Positions 1-12,540 of a DNA stretch of 64,000 nucleotides are shown here, in pieces. Location: assembly GCA_947179485.1 (NCBI GenBank), contig OX359247.1, forward strand, positions 56,021,131 through 56,085,130, in the 5' to 3' direction. The position numbers and the translations under genes are program-made. A model generated the notes under the pieces. It saw only the letters and a list, made by a program, of their open reading frames with translations, did not search any database and was not told where the DNA came from. The first letter of the stretch is position 1. The number at the start of each line of letters is the position of its first letter. The DNA comes from Allacma fusca. Its lineage: Eukaryota > Arthropoda > Collembola > Symphypleona > Sminthuridae.

Positions 1-36
1 TAATGTTAAGTTGAACCGGTAATAATGCAATAAGCT

Positions 37-2298
37 CTAGTTTGCATAATAATACTCATACGCGTCCTGACCAGACGAGGATGCCTTCGTTTGTATCTTC
101 CGGCTGTCGTCCGTTTCAGGCGGGTTACAAAACTGCGATTGTGTCAGTAATTACGTAGATGTAAACACAAACGCCATTATTACATGTACTACCCCATCAC
201 ATGATCATTTATCCGAAGTTATCAAAAGTAGATATCATCCCGTTGGAAATGTTTACTCAAGCCTTACCTCATGCAAAGCATCATAAAGAATAATACTAAG
301 CCTCCAATATCCAATGCAAGGACGAAGAGCCACGACTGTCGAGTCGGCGAGATTAAAGCGCTTGGAGATTTCTGCAAAAAATGCACACATTTAATAAACA
401 TGAGAATGACGTGAGTAATTTTTGTAAATAACAAAATATTTGCATATAGTAAAACTTTACAAATACACTCAACAATTTTCAGAGACCTGAACTTAAAAAA
501 AAATATTTCCAATGTACTTCATTGTCATTTAACTTGCATTATATGTAGTTATTCGTCATACGAGAAAAGTAATAGCTGAAAAATTCGCCCAAACTTAACT
601 AAAGCTTTTAAAATGTCATTAAAAATTGCGTATGTAAATATATTTTGAACCTTTTTCGAAACCTGCCGTCTGACTGTGCACTCTTGTGTAGTTAAGGACC
701 ATGTTCATCATAGAGGGGGACAAATAGGTTGGTGCTACTTTCCGAATTTGTGCACTAATTTCCTTCTCATTTGACATCTTCACTGTCTCCAGTAATCGCG
801 AGCTAATAATTCCATTTTGTTTCCAAATACAGGCTTGGGAACACTACCAAAATAAAGGAGATCTCGTAATGCTTTTTTCTGACGATTAAGAAGCAGATGA
901 TAATTTGGGTTCAGCAATTTACAATTTCCACGGCAGATTCCATGTCAGATTTAGGGATGCTCCATTTCTTGAAAACTCCAGCCAGAGACACATTACATGC
1001 AGTTGCATTGGTTGGGGGTGGATGCCAGAAATCCAGATCCAATGGAACTGACTGGCCCTGGCAACAAGTTCCACCATTCAGCTCAACCTCTTCGGACTGA
1101 TCACATGTCGAAGGCGAGTTTGTTTTACTCTGCAATTATTAATTACAATTCAAAAAGAAAGTTCCTTAAATTTACCAGATTTTTCCTTTTTTTTGTAATG
1201 CTTTACCGTTTTGTTAAACACATTTGATCTCCCGTCATTGTTCGCCGTATCCATGCTTGCGCACACTTGCTTCTGTATATCCATGTAAGCAGTTCGGATA
1301 TTTCGAAGCTCATTGTAGTTAGCCAACGGTTTCTCTGTACTCCAATTAAAACAATATTATAATATTTCTCATTGTAATTTGACATTGGCGTCAAAACAAT
1401 TTAAAAAAGCATAACTTGAACTCACCAGCATTTGATTGTACTTTAGCTAGTTTCAAAATTGCATTCTTGATGCTCGTAGGGTAATTTGTTGTCATTATAG
1501 TAGCAAATCCCAGTAGATTGGTTGTCTGCTTCCGAAGGTATTTTGACAGAATGCATGCATAAACGCGTCGCTAAGATTTATAAAATACAGTTAAAATATT
1601 TGTTCTCAAATGTGCAATTGAATACGAAATATTTACCTTAGACATAATTAAATGTGCACATTTTTGTTACCGAAGCATTAACGAAGTTCTCGTTAGTGAT
1701 TTCAGCCTTGCTTTTTGGGCTTCTGAGTCCAACAGCGCACTCTTTCCAGAACTTGCTGAAATCCAGGCCGTGGTTCAGAACAATAGTGTGATTGCAACAA
1801 CTCGTGGCGCTATCTATCAACACGTAACTCTCACCAGTGGAGCATACGTTATCGTCCATATCGTCCATTTCGCTGGTTTTTGTTATACGTCTGCCATTTG
1901 TTTTTCCTTTTCCGTTGTCGTCTTCATCATTCTCACTGGAACTTGGATATCTTCCTTGTTTTTGTGGCGCCACTCCTGAAATAACCTAAAAATCAAAGTT
2001 CCGTTACATTCTGCACAGAATACAGATTTTGCACTTGTTGTATAAAAAGCATTGTAACGCACACAATTATTTTGGAACAGTAGAGAAAATTCTCTTCAAA
2101 TATTGTTGTAATTATAATAATTTATTATAAAAAGGACATTGTCTATAGTAGGTTTAATGATATTCTTTTTAAAGAATGTTTCCTGAAAAATTATTTCAAA
2201 ATAAAAGTCGCACTGTAGACAAATAATGAAATTCGTTTTACCTGCAAGTTAAAGCTAAGAACTACCACAATCCCAAGAAGATACCAACTTTGAAACAT
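37..2298 (-). CDS. Secreted cysteine-containing protein, about 390 aa, eight exons
   Basis: Not recognised. Exons that keep phase: 2298-2242, 1985-1671, 1570-1426, 1334-1207, 1129-923, about 786-663 (its 5' edge is uncertain), 371-268 and 132-37 with the stop at 37-39. Exon 1 begins MFQSWYLLGIVVVLSFNLQ and continues into VISG, a clear signal peptide. Exon 2 is acidic and then holds a CC pair with further Cys; exon 5 has another CC pair (GGTCCQGQ) and an N-glycosylation sequon (NAT). The last exon ends in YEYYYAN. There is no second membrane segment when the correct phase is used in exon 7. I infer an extracellular protein. The exon 2/3 join uses GTAACA as donor, because reading on would meet a stop; the 5/6 junction is not solved and a small exon may be missing. 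Confidence 0.6.
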
Positions 2299-3318
2299 GG
2301 TTTAGAATTTTTATATCTTGAAATCAATACATTAATTTTAAAACAGCTAACTCATCCTTGTTAGATGGCCAAAGTTGGATTCTTTCAATTGAACTGCTAG
2401 ATTAAACGAGCGTCGACTGATATACTGACCGCAGTTATAATCCAGCTCTGGTACAAATCCGTAAGCATACCCACCAATTTGTTAATTTTACCTTTCAATT
2501 ATTACTATTTTAGTGTCTGCTTCAAATTTAAATGGATAATCACCGGAAGAGAAATTTCTAAATTGATCTACAAGTCAAGTATACTTAAATCTGTATTCAT
2601 TTTTTTCCGCGGCATACTAAGACCAGTAACTAAATACTCTATTACCATTTAATGAGCAATTGACATGCAATGATCCAATCTTCAACCTCCGTTTGTCCAA
2701 AACATGGAATAAACGAATAACACTTTTGACACATGACAGTACCAAATAAACAGACGCAGCTTTAAACTACAAATACTAGTAATTACTTCCTGCTTCACAT
2801 TATTGTTTATTGCAACTACACATAGTTATTTTTTATTATATCACAAGGAATTTAGCAATACATACATATAAATTACGTGTGCATGCTTTTGAAATGAATG
2901 TGTCTTGAATACACTGATATAATTTTCATTACAATTTCCATAGTACCCTTCTTGTTAAATTGTGAAACACTGATTCTATTAAGCAGGATTACCCGAGAAA
3001 TTATTTCTCGTTTTCAAATTTAGCTTTACATGTGATTATAAGTATAGGTATATGTATTACCAGCAATTATTGTTAATATCTTACAAGCAATTATTAGACA
3101 TATAATAATAATTACATTGTGTGTGTGCAAATACAATTACGGCTATTTTGTACTGCTAGAATGCCAATTCCTATGTATTTTGTCTCGATCCTTTGTAAGT
3201 TTTAGTACTAAATTTGTCATAATTAGCTGCAACATTGCAATCATCCAACAATAAAATTGTTGACGGAATTATTGTATCTCAAACAATAATAGACTTTAGC
3301 TTACTGAAAATTGATGTA
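2299..3318. other. Intergenic, AT-rich, nothing recognised
   Basis: The stretch lies between the start of the eight-exon gene and the 3' end of the Thr-rich gene, both on the minus strand. It should hold the promoter of the former and the 3' UTR of the latter, but I see no motif that fixes either. No ORF of note. Confidence 0.5.
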
Positions 3319-4002
3319 CTAAAATAAGCCACACCGGATGCCACAACTCTTGCGTAAAATCCTGGTTTTAACCGTTGAACTTTCCAATTCCTTTTGAATG
3401 GGAGTCGAAGGAGGTGTCGTTGTTGTTGTGGTTGTAGTAGTTGTTGTTGATGTTGATGTTGTAGGATAAGTTCCGACGGTTGTAGTTGTTGTTGTTGGAG
3501 TTGCAGTAGTGCTAAAAGTTGTAGTTGGGCTTGCAGCTGAGGTTGTAGTTGCAGTTGTGAAAGCTGCGACCTCTTGCGGAGTGGTAACGGTTGATGACCC
3601 AGTCTCAATTGGTACAAGTGTGGTCACAATTTCTTCCGTGGATCCTTCATCATTCATAACACTTCTGTTGGGTTCATTCTCCTCACTGACGGATGCTGAG
3701 ATGTCGTTGGCATTCCAGTCGGAGGCTTCTTTATCATGAGACCATCGCTCGGTGCTGGAGGGCATGGGCTCGTCAAAAACTCCTCCTCGACGGTAAGTCT
3801 TTCGGTAGATGGACCTCGGATCTTCCCTCATAGCTTGGAAAGACCTCATCATAGCACCTTGCCCTCCTGAAAATCCTGAATTGAAGTCAATTCGTCGTCT
3901 TGGGATAAGAAGCACTCCCTTGGCTTCCGCGTTTAACCCGAGATCTTCGAATATTGTTAGTACGAGAAGTAGTTGAAGAATTAGCCGCAGTTGGAGTTCC
4001 AT
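3319..4002 (-). CDS. Secreted Thr-rich mucin-like protein, 227 aa
   Basis: Single coding exon. The chosen start (cat at 4000-4002) gives MELQLRLILQLLLVLTIF, a good signal peptide. An in-frame Met nine codons earlier lies upstream of an apparent splice acceptor (TTTATTTACAG just before AGAAATCC on the minus strand), so a 5' UTR intron is likely and the second Met is the start. After a basic stretch (IPRRRIDF, REDPRSIYRKTYRRGG) and an acidic middle comes a Thr/Ser/Pro tract of about 80 residues (near residues 130-210) with runs of up to 12 Thr, as in O-glycosylated mucin domains. The short tail has two Cys (KSCGIRCGLF). I infer an extracellular, perhaps cuticle- or gut-lining protein. No homologue recognised. 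Confidence 0.7.
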   Translation of the reverse strand: MELQLRLILQLLLVLTIFEDLGLNAEAKGVLLIPRRRIDFNSGFSGGQGAMMRSFQAMREDPRSIYRKTYRRGGVFDEPMPSSTERWSHDKEASDWNANDISASVSEENEPNRSVMNDEGSTEEIVTTLVPIETGSSTVTTPQEVAAFTTATTTSAASPTTTFSTTATPTTTTTTVGTYPTTSTSTTTTTTTTTTTPPSTPIQKELESSTVKTRILRKSCGIRCGLF

Positions 4003-4029
4003 GTTGGATTTCTCTGTAAATAAATACAA

Positions 4030-7000
4030 ATCACAAAATTATCAACTGTACTCTGTAGACGCTTCTGATACTTTTAAAATATGAATAATAAAAACCGACA
4101 ATGAAATAAAAACATAGGGAATTTAAAATATAGGAAAATAAATACTATGTGTACCTCACATTCCTAGCTTGCCCCAATACTAGTAACGTTGGAGGATTTG
4201 GACCATCCACTAAAACTTGAGTTGTGAGTCCTTTGTAAGACAAAATGAAAATGAGTGGATGAGTTCTGAGTTCGAAACTAGGAGTCCATGTCAAATGTCG
4301 GGTTGGGAAATATGCGCGTGGATAATTTATGGATGGGTGACAGTACGACATCACTGACCAGTAGCAAAGAGGGGATCATTGAGTTAATAACTTACATATT
4401 TGCGAGAGCAATGAAAAGGAGATGGAAAAATACACGCGGGTGCGGATGCCTCTTATTAAGGCTCATTTAATTTGACTTTTCCTACTTGATGCTCCAGGCA
4501 AACTCCCAGCTCTTGAGAGACAAAGGTCAAAACGATGATCACATGAGTTGATAAAATATGTGACTATGTTCATATATTATTATGCAAGTGCAGAAAAATA
4601 CCAATGTGAAATTGTTGCGAGTTGTATTGCAAGCTTTATTTGAAATAAATTATTTATACAGTGTCACAACCTTGCCAACTCTCAAGTTGTAATGGCATTA
4701 TGATTGGAATCGTTTGTTGCGTCACAAGCTTTATGGATGTGCATAAGTTGGAATCCTTCGTTAATTAAATTTATAACTTAATCCCAGGACCAGGCTAAAA
4801 TATTATTTTGTTTACAAAGTTTGGCGAAACTGCGACGCTTGCTTTTAGGTCAGTTAATTAGTTGCACAGACGCAGAATATTAACACAACTGTGCAATAAT
4901 GCATATCTATGTACCAACAGACGTCCTTCAGTGGAACTTATTTTGATTTTTGAAATCATTATAGTTAAATGCTTTCGGTTTTCAAGTCTTGTAGTTCGCT
5001 TAATGAGTTCACGTAGTAAGTGGCACTTTATCGGCATGAAAATCTAGTCTGTGAAAATAAATATAGTGTCGTTATGAAGGTTAAAGGGAATTTTTGATGA
5101 TCTTGCAATCCAAAATCTATTTTTGAAATTGAAAGTGTATAATTTATGAATACAAACTAGTTTCAGTTTTCTAGAAAACATTTTATTGAATATCTCAATA
5201 CCGTTATAAATTTGTATCACAGTGCAAGCGGGTAATGATTTTTTTTATTATTTAGGAAATTTGAGGATTAGAGATGATGAATCCTATTTGCGAGACTTTC
5301 CTACAACATTATAACATGGCATTACTCAATGCCAATCATCAATTCATCAATATGTTCGAGACATTGGAACTGAAATTAGTGAATGCATTGCAGCGACGGA
5401 TCCAGAAGAGATGATTATGCTGAAGAACATGCATAAAAAACAAAAATCACCAAAGTATTCAGGAATAGATTGCACAAAGAGTAATTTCAGGAATAGTGTT
5501 CAAAATCACATCGAGGAGCCTGAGTTGAACTATTTAGAGAGTGAATTTGGGAACAAATCGATTATTTACCGAAAATTTACCGATAAACAATAGACAATAA
5601 TTTTTGTACGCACCTTAATTGCTAATGAATTAAGGGAAAACGCAAATTTTGTTGTTGCAGAAGAAGTAATTACATTGTTTATAAAACCAGTGGGTCATCT
5701 AGACGAGTTAAAAACAATACAGTATACGCATCGACAAAAGATTGAAGACGGGATTCATAATTGGTCCAATAATAAGGTGGCAGAAAGGATTTTTGCAACC
5801 TGTTGAAGTAGATCATTTATATATATAATAATTAATATGTAATAATTATAATGATTCTATCTTTAGTACTTATGGGTAATTATATATAGATCTAGTTTTT
5901 CATGCATACATTAGCCAAATCATATAATAGTAGGTATACAAGTAGTGATCATTTTAACTACAAAAATGCAAAACATATTATAATTTTTACGAAACACTGC
6001 GAATTTTTATACTATCTTTTTTACTAGCACTATTTTGATGTCAGTGAAATAATTATTTCTTTCTCTCTGGGATGCATTGGGTAATTGTTTCGTAATAAGG
6101 ATAAATCTACTAGGTATGCATACGTAGTGTGGAGAAATCTGTCGGGATGATCTCAAGTTTAATTTACAGGAAAATTGTAGCTTACAATTTGCTTGGGGTA
6201 TTTGATCCTTAGAGAGCCAACAGACAACTCTGCATAGAAATTTAACGTGCCATGGCTGTTTTATTGTTTCAATGCTGAGCAAGAGTGAAGTTAATCACAT
6301 TTACAGTGTGTACATATATAATCTCTTATTAATTATACGTAGAGGTTACAGCTATTAATATTTCTTTTTTTTAACATTTAGTATTAACCGTTGATGAATT
6401 TTTACAGTTACAGTTTTTTAGTTTCTAACGTCGTGATTTCTGATGACCGTCAAAGAATCACGAAGCCAGTCCATCAGGAACTGAAACATGCCAAACACAC
6501 AGTCTAACATATACAATAATATACAGCGTATACAGAGTACTGTAGAACTGAATCGTATGCCTCTAAATGAAATGCTGCCATACCCAGTAAAACCAAGCGG
6601 TACGTGTCAGAGAGATCGACTTTTTTTCTATCATTTACATTTTTGAGGACTTTGATAATTCTCAGCCATTTTTGACTAGCTTGGAGAGCATTTCTTATAA
6701 TTATCAGTTTGTGCTGTAAGTCTGTTTTTTGTGCTGTATTGATAAATGACCGTTCAATCCCGTAACCGCAGCATATTTTATTGAAAACTATTACATCTAA
6801 ATTTTACGTTGTTTAAAAGTGTTTTACAAAGCACATTTTATAATATTATAAAGATTGATTTACTTCAAACAGCAACAGTTCATGAGGCGAAAAAATCCTC
6901 TATCGGACCCACTAAAATATATATTTATAGATAACTTCACATCTTTGAACATATTTTGGTAACCTAAAGAATAAAGTTCATGTAAGACCAAGCTAAAGCT

Positions 7001-7707
7001 AATTACGCTACGGATTTTGCAGCCTCCTACACCTCCCAGGTATCCATATATGGGTCATTATTAACAACGTTTTGGGGTTGTTGCTATAATAAACCTTGCA
7101 AAACTACCATTTAGAATACATTGAAAAATTCTAGGTGCAATTTTATGAAAAATAAACTATGCTTGCCACTTATTCTGAGTTTTCAATACCTACTAATAAT
7201 TTATTGGTTATCATGGCTATTCATTTTTAAACGTTATTTATTGCTTCGTTTGGTTTCTGGTTTAGAAAAGAAAATAGTTTATTTTGAATTGATCGTGGTT
7301 GTTTTTGAGTGCTGGTTGGTGACTTGGGATGTTTGAGTTCGTGGTGTATTGAGTTCAGGATTACTTGACAGTCATTGATGTTTGTTTAAAGAAACATTTG
7401 CAAAATGGTATTCACCCTTTAAGTGTAAGTGGCATGGAATAGATGTAGTAGTCAGTTAGCCTGTGTGATGTAAATGAACGTTTTAATTCGAGAAAGACAT
7501 GTATAATTACATCAAAAACCAAGACCATAAATGCATATAATTTATTGTCCACTTGAAAAGTAAAATTTTGTATTGACATTAAAATTCAAAATTGGTTGTG
7601 ATCCCTACCCCCAATTCAAAGACGCCAAACTTTGGAGTCCCCTGCTGGAAGAACGGTTGAAAATATTTACACTAAAGTTTATTGGCCCTGAAACGTCGGG
7701 GACTTCA
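4030..7707. other. Gene-poor AT-rich stretch
   Basis: No multi-exon gene could be built here on either strand. The only structured part is a decayed coding-like stretch at about 5262-5805, listed separately. The other short open frames look like chance. Confidence 0.4.
5262..5805 (+). pseudogene. Decayed coding-like sequence of unknown origin
   Basis: One frame reads as protein-like text over about 180 codons, with internal stops and at least one frame change: ...GTEISECIAATDPEEMI..., then NSVQNHIEEPELNYLESEFGN, then after a stop ELRENANFVVAEEVITLFIKP and THRQKIEDGIHNWSNNKVAE. There are no obvious splice sites inside, so it may be a processed pseudogene or a transposon ORF fragment. I do not recognise the family. 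Confidence 0.3.
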
Positions 7708-7715
7708 CAGCATGC

Positions 7716-8238
7716 TCGAGGTGAGCATACCGAGACAACGAGACGAGAATCTCGTTTGTCTCGTTCTTTACGCATCGACGAGCCAGTACGAGACATCTTG
7801 CTTTAGCTATATTTACCGAGATTATCGTTTGCAATTAAATCTTTTTAAGCCCATATAAAACTGCAAAATGGGGTGTTTTGCTATACCATTTGACCAATTA
7901 AGACATTTTGCAACTCTTGGTTCTAGCGTTTTTTAGGAGGTCTTCATTTATAATTTTCAAGTTTTTTATGCTTTAAAAATTTATTGTCCAAACCCAAAAA
8001 TAAGGGTCTTGAGATTGGCTTGATTAGTGAAATTATATGAACGTGTGTTCTCTCTCAAAGATCTTTTGCGGGCTAAAATTCTGTTGTATATATTTCAACA
8101 ATAAACCATGTTTTTTCCCTGTCTCGTTCATTGCTTACTCTTGCCACTCTCGTTGTCAAAATATTTCTTCTTGTATTGTTTTCAGAAACTAGAACGAGAC
8201 AAACAAGAATTTTAAAACCAACGAGATACTCACCTCTA
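7716..8238. mobile_element. Non-autonomous hAT-like element, 'ACGAGACAA' word family
   Basis: The ends are TCGAGGTGAGCAT on the left and, reverse-complemented, TAGAGGTGAGTAT on the right, fitting the hAT terminal pattern. The flanks are an imperfect 8-bp duplication: cagcatgc (7708-7715) and cagcatgt (8239-8246). Just inside each end are repeats of ACGAGACAA / TCTCGTTTGTCTCGTT in both orientations. The 523-bp element has no coding capacity. Confidence 0.75.
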
Positions 8239-8544
8239 CAGCATGTCTAAGCTTCGTTTTAAACCGAGGAGAACATGTACATCAAACGCCATACCTACAT
8301 ATGTATGTATATGTATGCATATAATTCCACAGCGTGAAATATGCCAAAACAGGAAAAATATGTTACCCTCACCATAGTTGAAATTCTTGTATATTCTTAT
8401 TGTATTCAGCATGGATTTTATTCCTTGTGTTTTTGTTTAATTACGATTTACTAAATGTGGCTATATTGGCACATGTAGCCTATTTGTATAATTCAAATCA
8501 GTCCTACAGAGCAAACAGGGTTAGAATGCGTCAAAGATTCATTT

Positions 8545-10410
8545 AACAACAACTGATAGAAAACAATAATTATTATTCTTATCTGTATAATAAATTAACA
8601 AGAAAACTAACAAAAGTTATAGGGCTACAACACGAACTCGTTTATACCTGAGTCCATATCCCTTCGGGCCTTTACGAGCTGCAGCTTTTTCATTGGGTGT
8701 ATCTGTACTTGATGCTTTCGGAGGATCTCTGGAACTTGGAACTTGTTTAGGTTGTTGTGTTGACGCTTCATCCGAATCTTCATACTCAGTTTCTTCCGAC
8801 TCACTCTGTTCAGACTGTTTTTGATGACGTATTTTTCTCATTCTTCTCCATTCCGCCATTTTTATTACGTACTGCTGTCGTTGAGTTAATGGATCGTCAT
8901 ATATATAACATCGTGCGGATCCTGCCCCCCTTTTGTACATAAGAAAATTAGGCCGACCACGTAAATAATATCGATGTCGAGAGACACAATTATAACTCCT
9001 CCTTGCTGTTCCAGAACTCTGGTCACCAGTTCCACTGCGAATAGAACTAACAAATATAATTATTACTGTGAGGCTGGCAATTGTTAACAAGGTGGGATTA
9101 AAACAATACATTCTGTATGTTTTCTGTTTTTGCAAATCTTTCAAATACTACCATGGGTTCTTTTGAAAATAGTGTTATTTCAGGGTTTATTCACCAAGGA
9201 CAGTCTTTTGTTTACAAGAAGTAGATAACTGATTTATTCTAACTGATCAGTTGCGGTGCTTGTTTTCATTTGAACAAGGATGGAGTTAACACGTTACTCA
9301 GTATTTATCAAGTTAAGTATTTACATCCATTTGTGCGTCATCGGACTGAGTGACTCAAATTAGGAAGACAAAATCAAAATGCTAAAAATATCAAGAATGC
9401 CACTGTGCATAACATCGCAATCTCTTGCAATAATTAGAAGCAGACATGATTTTACGCTTGTAAATTAAGGTTTGTTAGGAAACTGTTGCATCACTCTCAG
9501 GCGCTATACTCACCAGTTGTTTTGTCTCCATCGTAAGGGTTTGTGGGACAAATGGTTGACATATGTTAATCAGTATTAACATGTATATACATATATGATA
9601 TATGTTCGTCAGCGACTAATAGAGTTTTAGCTTGTTTTTCAGTTCATTTTTCCAGCCGTTTATTTGTGTATATACGGTTTTTATCGAATCTTCCCTTCCA
9701 AAGAGCTTATGTATGTGCATCCGTTGTTACATTTGTATATAACAGTAATAGTTTGCTCTGTACACCTATATGTACTGGATTTCCCTTGCCAGGAGACGTT
9801 GTACTGCTGTGTATGGAAAATGCTTGAGGAGCATCATTTCCCATGCAATTGTGTACAAATATATGTATATTGCAACTCTAATGTAATTCACAAGGCGTCG
9901 TAGAAGAAAAATTGACATGGAGATAGTAAGTCGACTGTATTGCTCAACACGATGGTAATTGAATTCGATTATCATACTCTTTCCTTTTCTTTTGAACCCA
10001 TTCAATTCAACGCCTTAAAATATTATAATAAATACTAATACAAATATATTTGATTAATAAGCTTCATTTAAAAGTTAACTGATCGTGAGTGTAACAAAAT
10101 ATGAACAGGTTTATTTATTGCGCCAAAGCGATGTGTGTCTTAACGTTATCAATTATCCTTATATAGATTTACTTAATCCAGCATTATTATATTTGGATTC
10201 CACTGATTGTGAGACCAATTTAAATGTGAAAATAATTACCTGTTCATAGTTGATATTATGATTATGTACAAAGATTCCCGAATTTTTGATTGTGTAATCA
10301 CAATCATCTACTGTATATTAATAATTTATACTTTTTAGGCCCATGCCATGTTAGCTATACAGCCATTCATGGATGGATTTCCGGGACGGCATACCCTGGC
10401 CAGGCCATAT
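8545..10410. repeat. Tandem segmental duplication, copy A
   Basis: This block aligns, with small indels, to 13085-15060. It contains the first copy of the unknown secreted gene pair plus about 1.3 kb of its 5' flank. The shared far end reads as 'gccatgttagctatacagcc' here against 'gctatggtagctatacagat' in copy B. Confidence 0.85.
8617..9111 (-). CDS. Unknown secreted basic/acidic protein, copy A1, 164 aa
   Basis: The start is MYCFNPTLLTI at 9111, because the duplicate at 13809 begins at the same Met with a stop just upstream; the frame here can be read 11 codons further but this is probably chance. The N-terminus is a signal peptide or anchor (LTIASLTVIIIFVSS). It is followed by an Arg/Tyr-rich part, the conserved block PLTQRQQYVIKMAEWRRMRK, an acidic Ser/Glu tract (SEQSESEETEYEDSDE) and a basic tail ending YKRVRVVAL. 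It is a single coding exon. Compared with copy A2 it lacks 55 residues after DPPKAS. No domain recognised. Confidence 0.7.
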   Translation of the reverse strand: MYCFNPTLLTIASLTVIIIFVSSIRSGTGDQSSGTARRSYNCVSRHRYYLRGRPNFLMYKRGAGSARCYIYDDPLTQRQQYVIKMAEWRRMRKIRHQKQSEQSESEETEYEDSDEASTQQPKQVPSSRDPPKASSTDTPNEKAAARKGPKGYGLRYKRVRVVAL

Positions 10411-10468
10411 GGTTTAGAAATCTGAATCTTGTAGCCGTGGGGCGATTACAAGGTGAGCGAAGCGAGTA
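9145..10468. other. 5' flank of gene A1 (duplicated), no further gene
   Basis: The sequence matches 13843-15060. Conservation over more than 1 kb of non-coding DNA in both copies reflects the recent duplication rather than a gene. The promoter of A1 must lie in its first part, but I cannot mark it. Confidence 0.5.
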
Positions 10469-10476
10469 CTCACGAC

Positions 10477-10976
10477 TAGTGGTCAGATCGATTCAATTTG
10501 ATTCAAATTTTTCAATTTTATTCAATTTGAAGCTTGAATTGAATCGAAAAACCGATTTTCGATTCAATTTGCCCCAAAGCAATTCAATTCGATTCAATTC
10601 ACTCAGTGAATCGAATTGAATTGTAAATCAAACGATTCAAGTTGGAAAATACAAATTTTTACTTATGTTACTGGAGTGTCGTATACATATTGTAAAGGGT
10701 ATAGTAAAAGCTACGCTAAAATAACAAACGTTGCGGTATACGTAGTATTTGGACTTTGAATATGCGGGAAAAAAGTACCCGTGCGCAGCCGAAGCGATTT
10801 TGATGAATTGTTTGAATTGCAATTCACATAATATGATTCGATTCAGTTCAACACCCAAATCTAATCATTCGATTTGGCTTTGTTGCAAATCGAATCGAAA
10901 TACTACTGAACCGAATTGAATTGAATCGAATCGAATCGAAAATTTCCAATTCTGAACTGAATTGGTCCGACCACTA
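10477..10976. mobile_element. Non-autonomous hAT-like element, 'GATTCAATTC' word family
   Basis: The element starts TAGTGGTCAGATCG and ends (reverse-complemented) TAGTGGTCGGACC. It is flanked by an exact 8-bp target duplication, ctcacgac, at 10469-10476 and 10977-10984. About 500 bp long, it is filled at both ends with degenerate GATTCAATTCGATTC words in both orientations, so the whole can fold back. No coding capacity. Confidence 0.9.
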
Positions 10977-11071
10977 CTCACGACTCCAATCATGATGATT
11001 TCAGAGTGTGGTAGGTATTTCCCACGGCCTCATTGATCAACGATTCAATTGCGGTTATTTTACACCAAGGA

Positions 11072-11962
11072 ATTGGAATTCTCGGTGTAAGTGCAATTTA
11101 TGTGTACTTAAATGGCAATAACAAAAGCAATAAATACTCGCAATTACCGGTGAAGCACAACTGAAATTGCAAGAAATCCAATTGCAATTACTAGTGCTTG
11201 TACTGCAAAAAGTTGCAATTTAAAAAATACTGATCAAGTTAATTGCAACTTGCAATCTTTTCTACTTTGAGCGCAAAATTCCGCAAAATGCCTCAATAAG
11301 TCATTCCGCTGTATTAACTAATGTGCATAACAATCACGATTATTGTCTCAGCGAGTGTAATTACTGTACTGACTGTACAATTTCGTCGGTGAGTAGGCAA
11401 ATTGATATAAGTAAATTTTTGATTAGCATTAAAATGTTTCCATTTACACAAAATTATTGAAAAATAGGCCAAATATTTCAAGGATTGTAAAGATGTGAAA
11501 GAATGAAATTTTACAATATTTTAGCCTTGGAAGGCTCAAAGGAAGTATATTTGCATCACTACACTTTATTTGAATCATTATACATCGCATCTAGATCATT
11601 TAAATTAATACACTTTGTTCAATTGAGCGAAACAGCATGTATATCATCTTGCTACCATTTAAAAATGCACAGGTCATTTTGCATCTTCGTTTATTTATAC
11701 TGTATATATCAGTTAACTTGCAGTTACAAATTGCAATTGCACTTGTACTTATCGGTGCAATTACATCCAAATGTTTTTGCAATTGCATTATCAACTGCAA
11801 GAAACCTATGAACTAATTGCAAGTTAAATTTCGGTTATTTGCATGATTTAATTGCCGCATTTTAGCAAGTACCAGTTACGGCATTACTGGTACTTACATT
11901 GTCAATTATAATTGTAATTGCAAGTTCGGTTATTCCCAATACTTGCACCGACAGGAACACTA
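11072..11962. mobile_element. Probable non-autonomous element, 'TTGCAATTGCA' word family
   Basis: The right end reads, reverse-complemented, TAGTGTTCCTGTCGGTGCAAGT; the left has CTCGGTGTAAGTGCAAT. The inner parts on both sides are rich in TTGCAATTGCA words. It has the same layout as the neighbouring hAT-like elements, but the left tip is decayed and I found no target duplication. Confidence 0.5.
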
Positions 11963-12219
11963 GCTTAAAGGGATAAAAATTATTTTCTTAATCCACGCGT
12001 ACAGATAGTACACAAACTTTGTTGTAAAAGATTTGTTCTTGTCGTCAAGTAATTTGCCTTCATGCTCACTATCAGTACCAACAATATTCTTTTTACTTTT
12101 CTCCCTGGTGTATAAATCTTATTAACTAAAATGTCAATGCTTCATAAGGTAGTTGGAATTCCATTTAGTGTACCTAACACATTTTAAGGTCCGAAAAAAT
12201 TTGTGCTTTTGTCAATCAA

Positions 12220-12540
12220 TTAGTCCATATATGTGCTCAACGCTATTTCCCTTTGTTATTTTATTTACTGTAGTTTGTTTTGACGCTCTGTTTGACTATG
12301 GTTTTAAATCGCGAATAACTTGGAAACACTAAAAAGTAATCAACGATGTGATAAATACAATGATTGTAGTACACATTGTGAATCTTTTACAACAAAGCCC
12401 TAAACTAGTAGGTATTGTAAATTTATAATGTTAATAAAGCACGACATTTGCAAGAGTACAAGAACATAATAATTTATTTTCATATTTACAAAAACAATAC
12501 TGTTTCAGTTCATACAAGTTAACGGGACGAACGTTGTTTG
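12220..12540 (-). repeat. 3' flank of a lost DUF229 gene copy
   Basis: The stretch aligns with 15110-15470, the 3' flank of the first intact DUF229 gene, including a minus-strand AATAAA (tttatt at 12473-12478; counterpart at 15400-15405). Directly after 12540, where the coding end would be expected, the similarity stops and no DUF229 coding sequence is found. Confidence 0.65.

Noticed and set aside
264-512. Open frame with a transmembrane-like segment (LFVLALDIGGLVLFFMMLCM), suggesting a type I membrane protein.
   Set aside because: Splice phase from the preceding exon reads the same exon in another frame that joins smoothly to the last exon and a proper stop; the hydrophobic reading is a frame artefact.
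1426-1570. Alternative frame of exon 3 reading ICYYNDNKLPYEHQECNF.
   Set aside because: It meets a stop before the donor, while the chosen frame joins the next exon in phase.
11503-11811. 102-codon open frame.
   Set aside because: Lies inside the TTGCAATTGCA-word element; the reverse strand is open too and the composition is that of the repeat.
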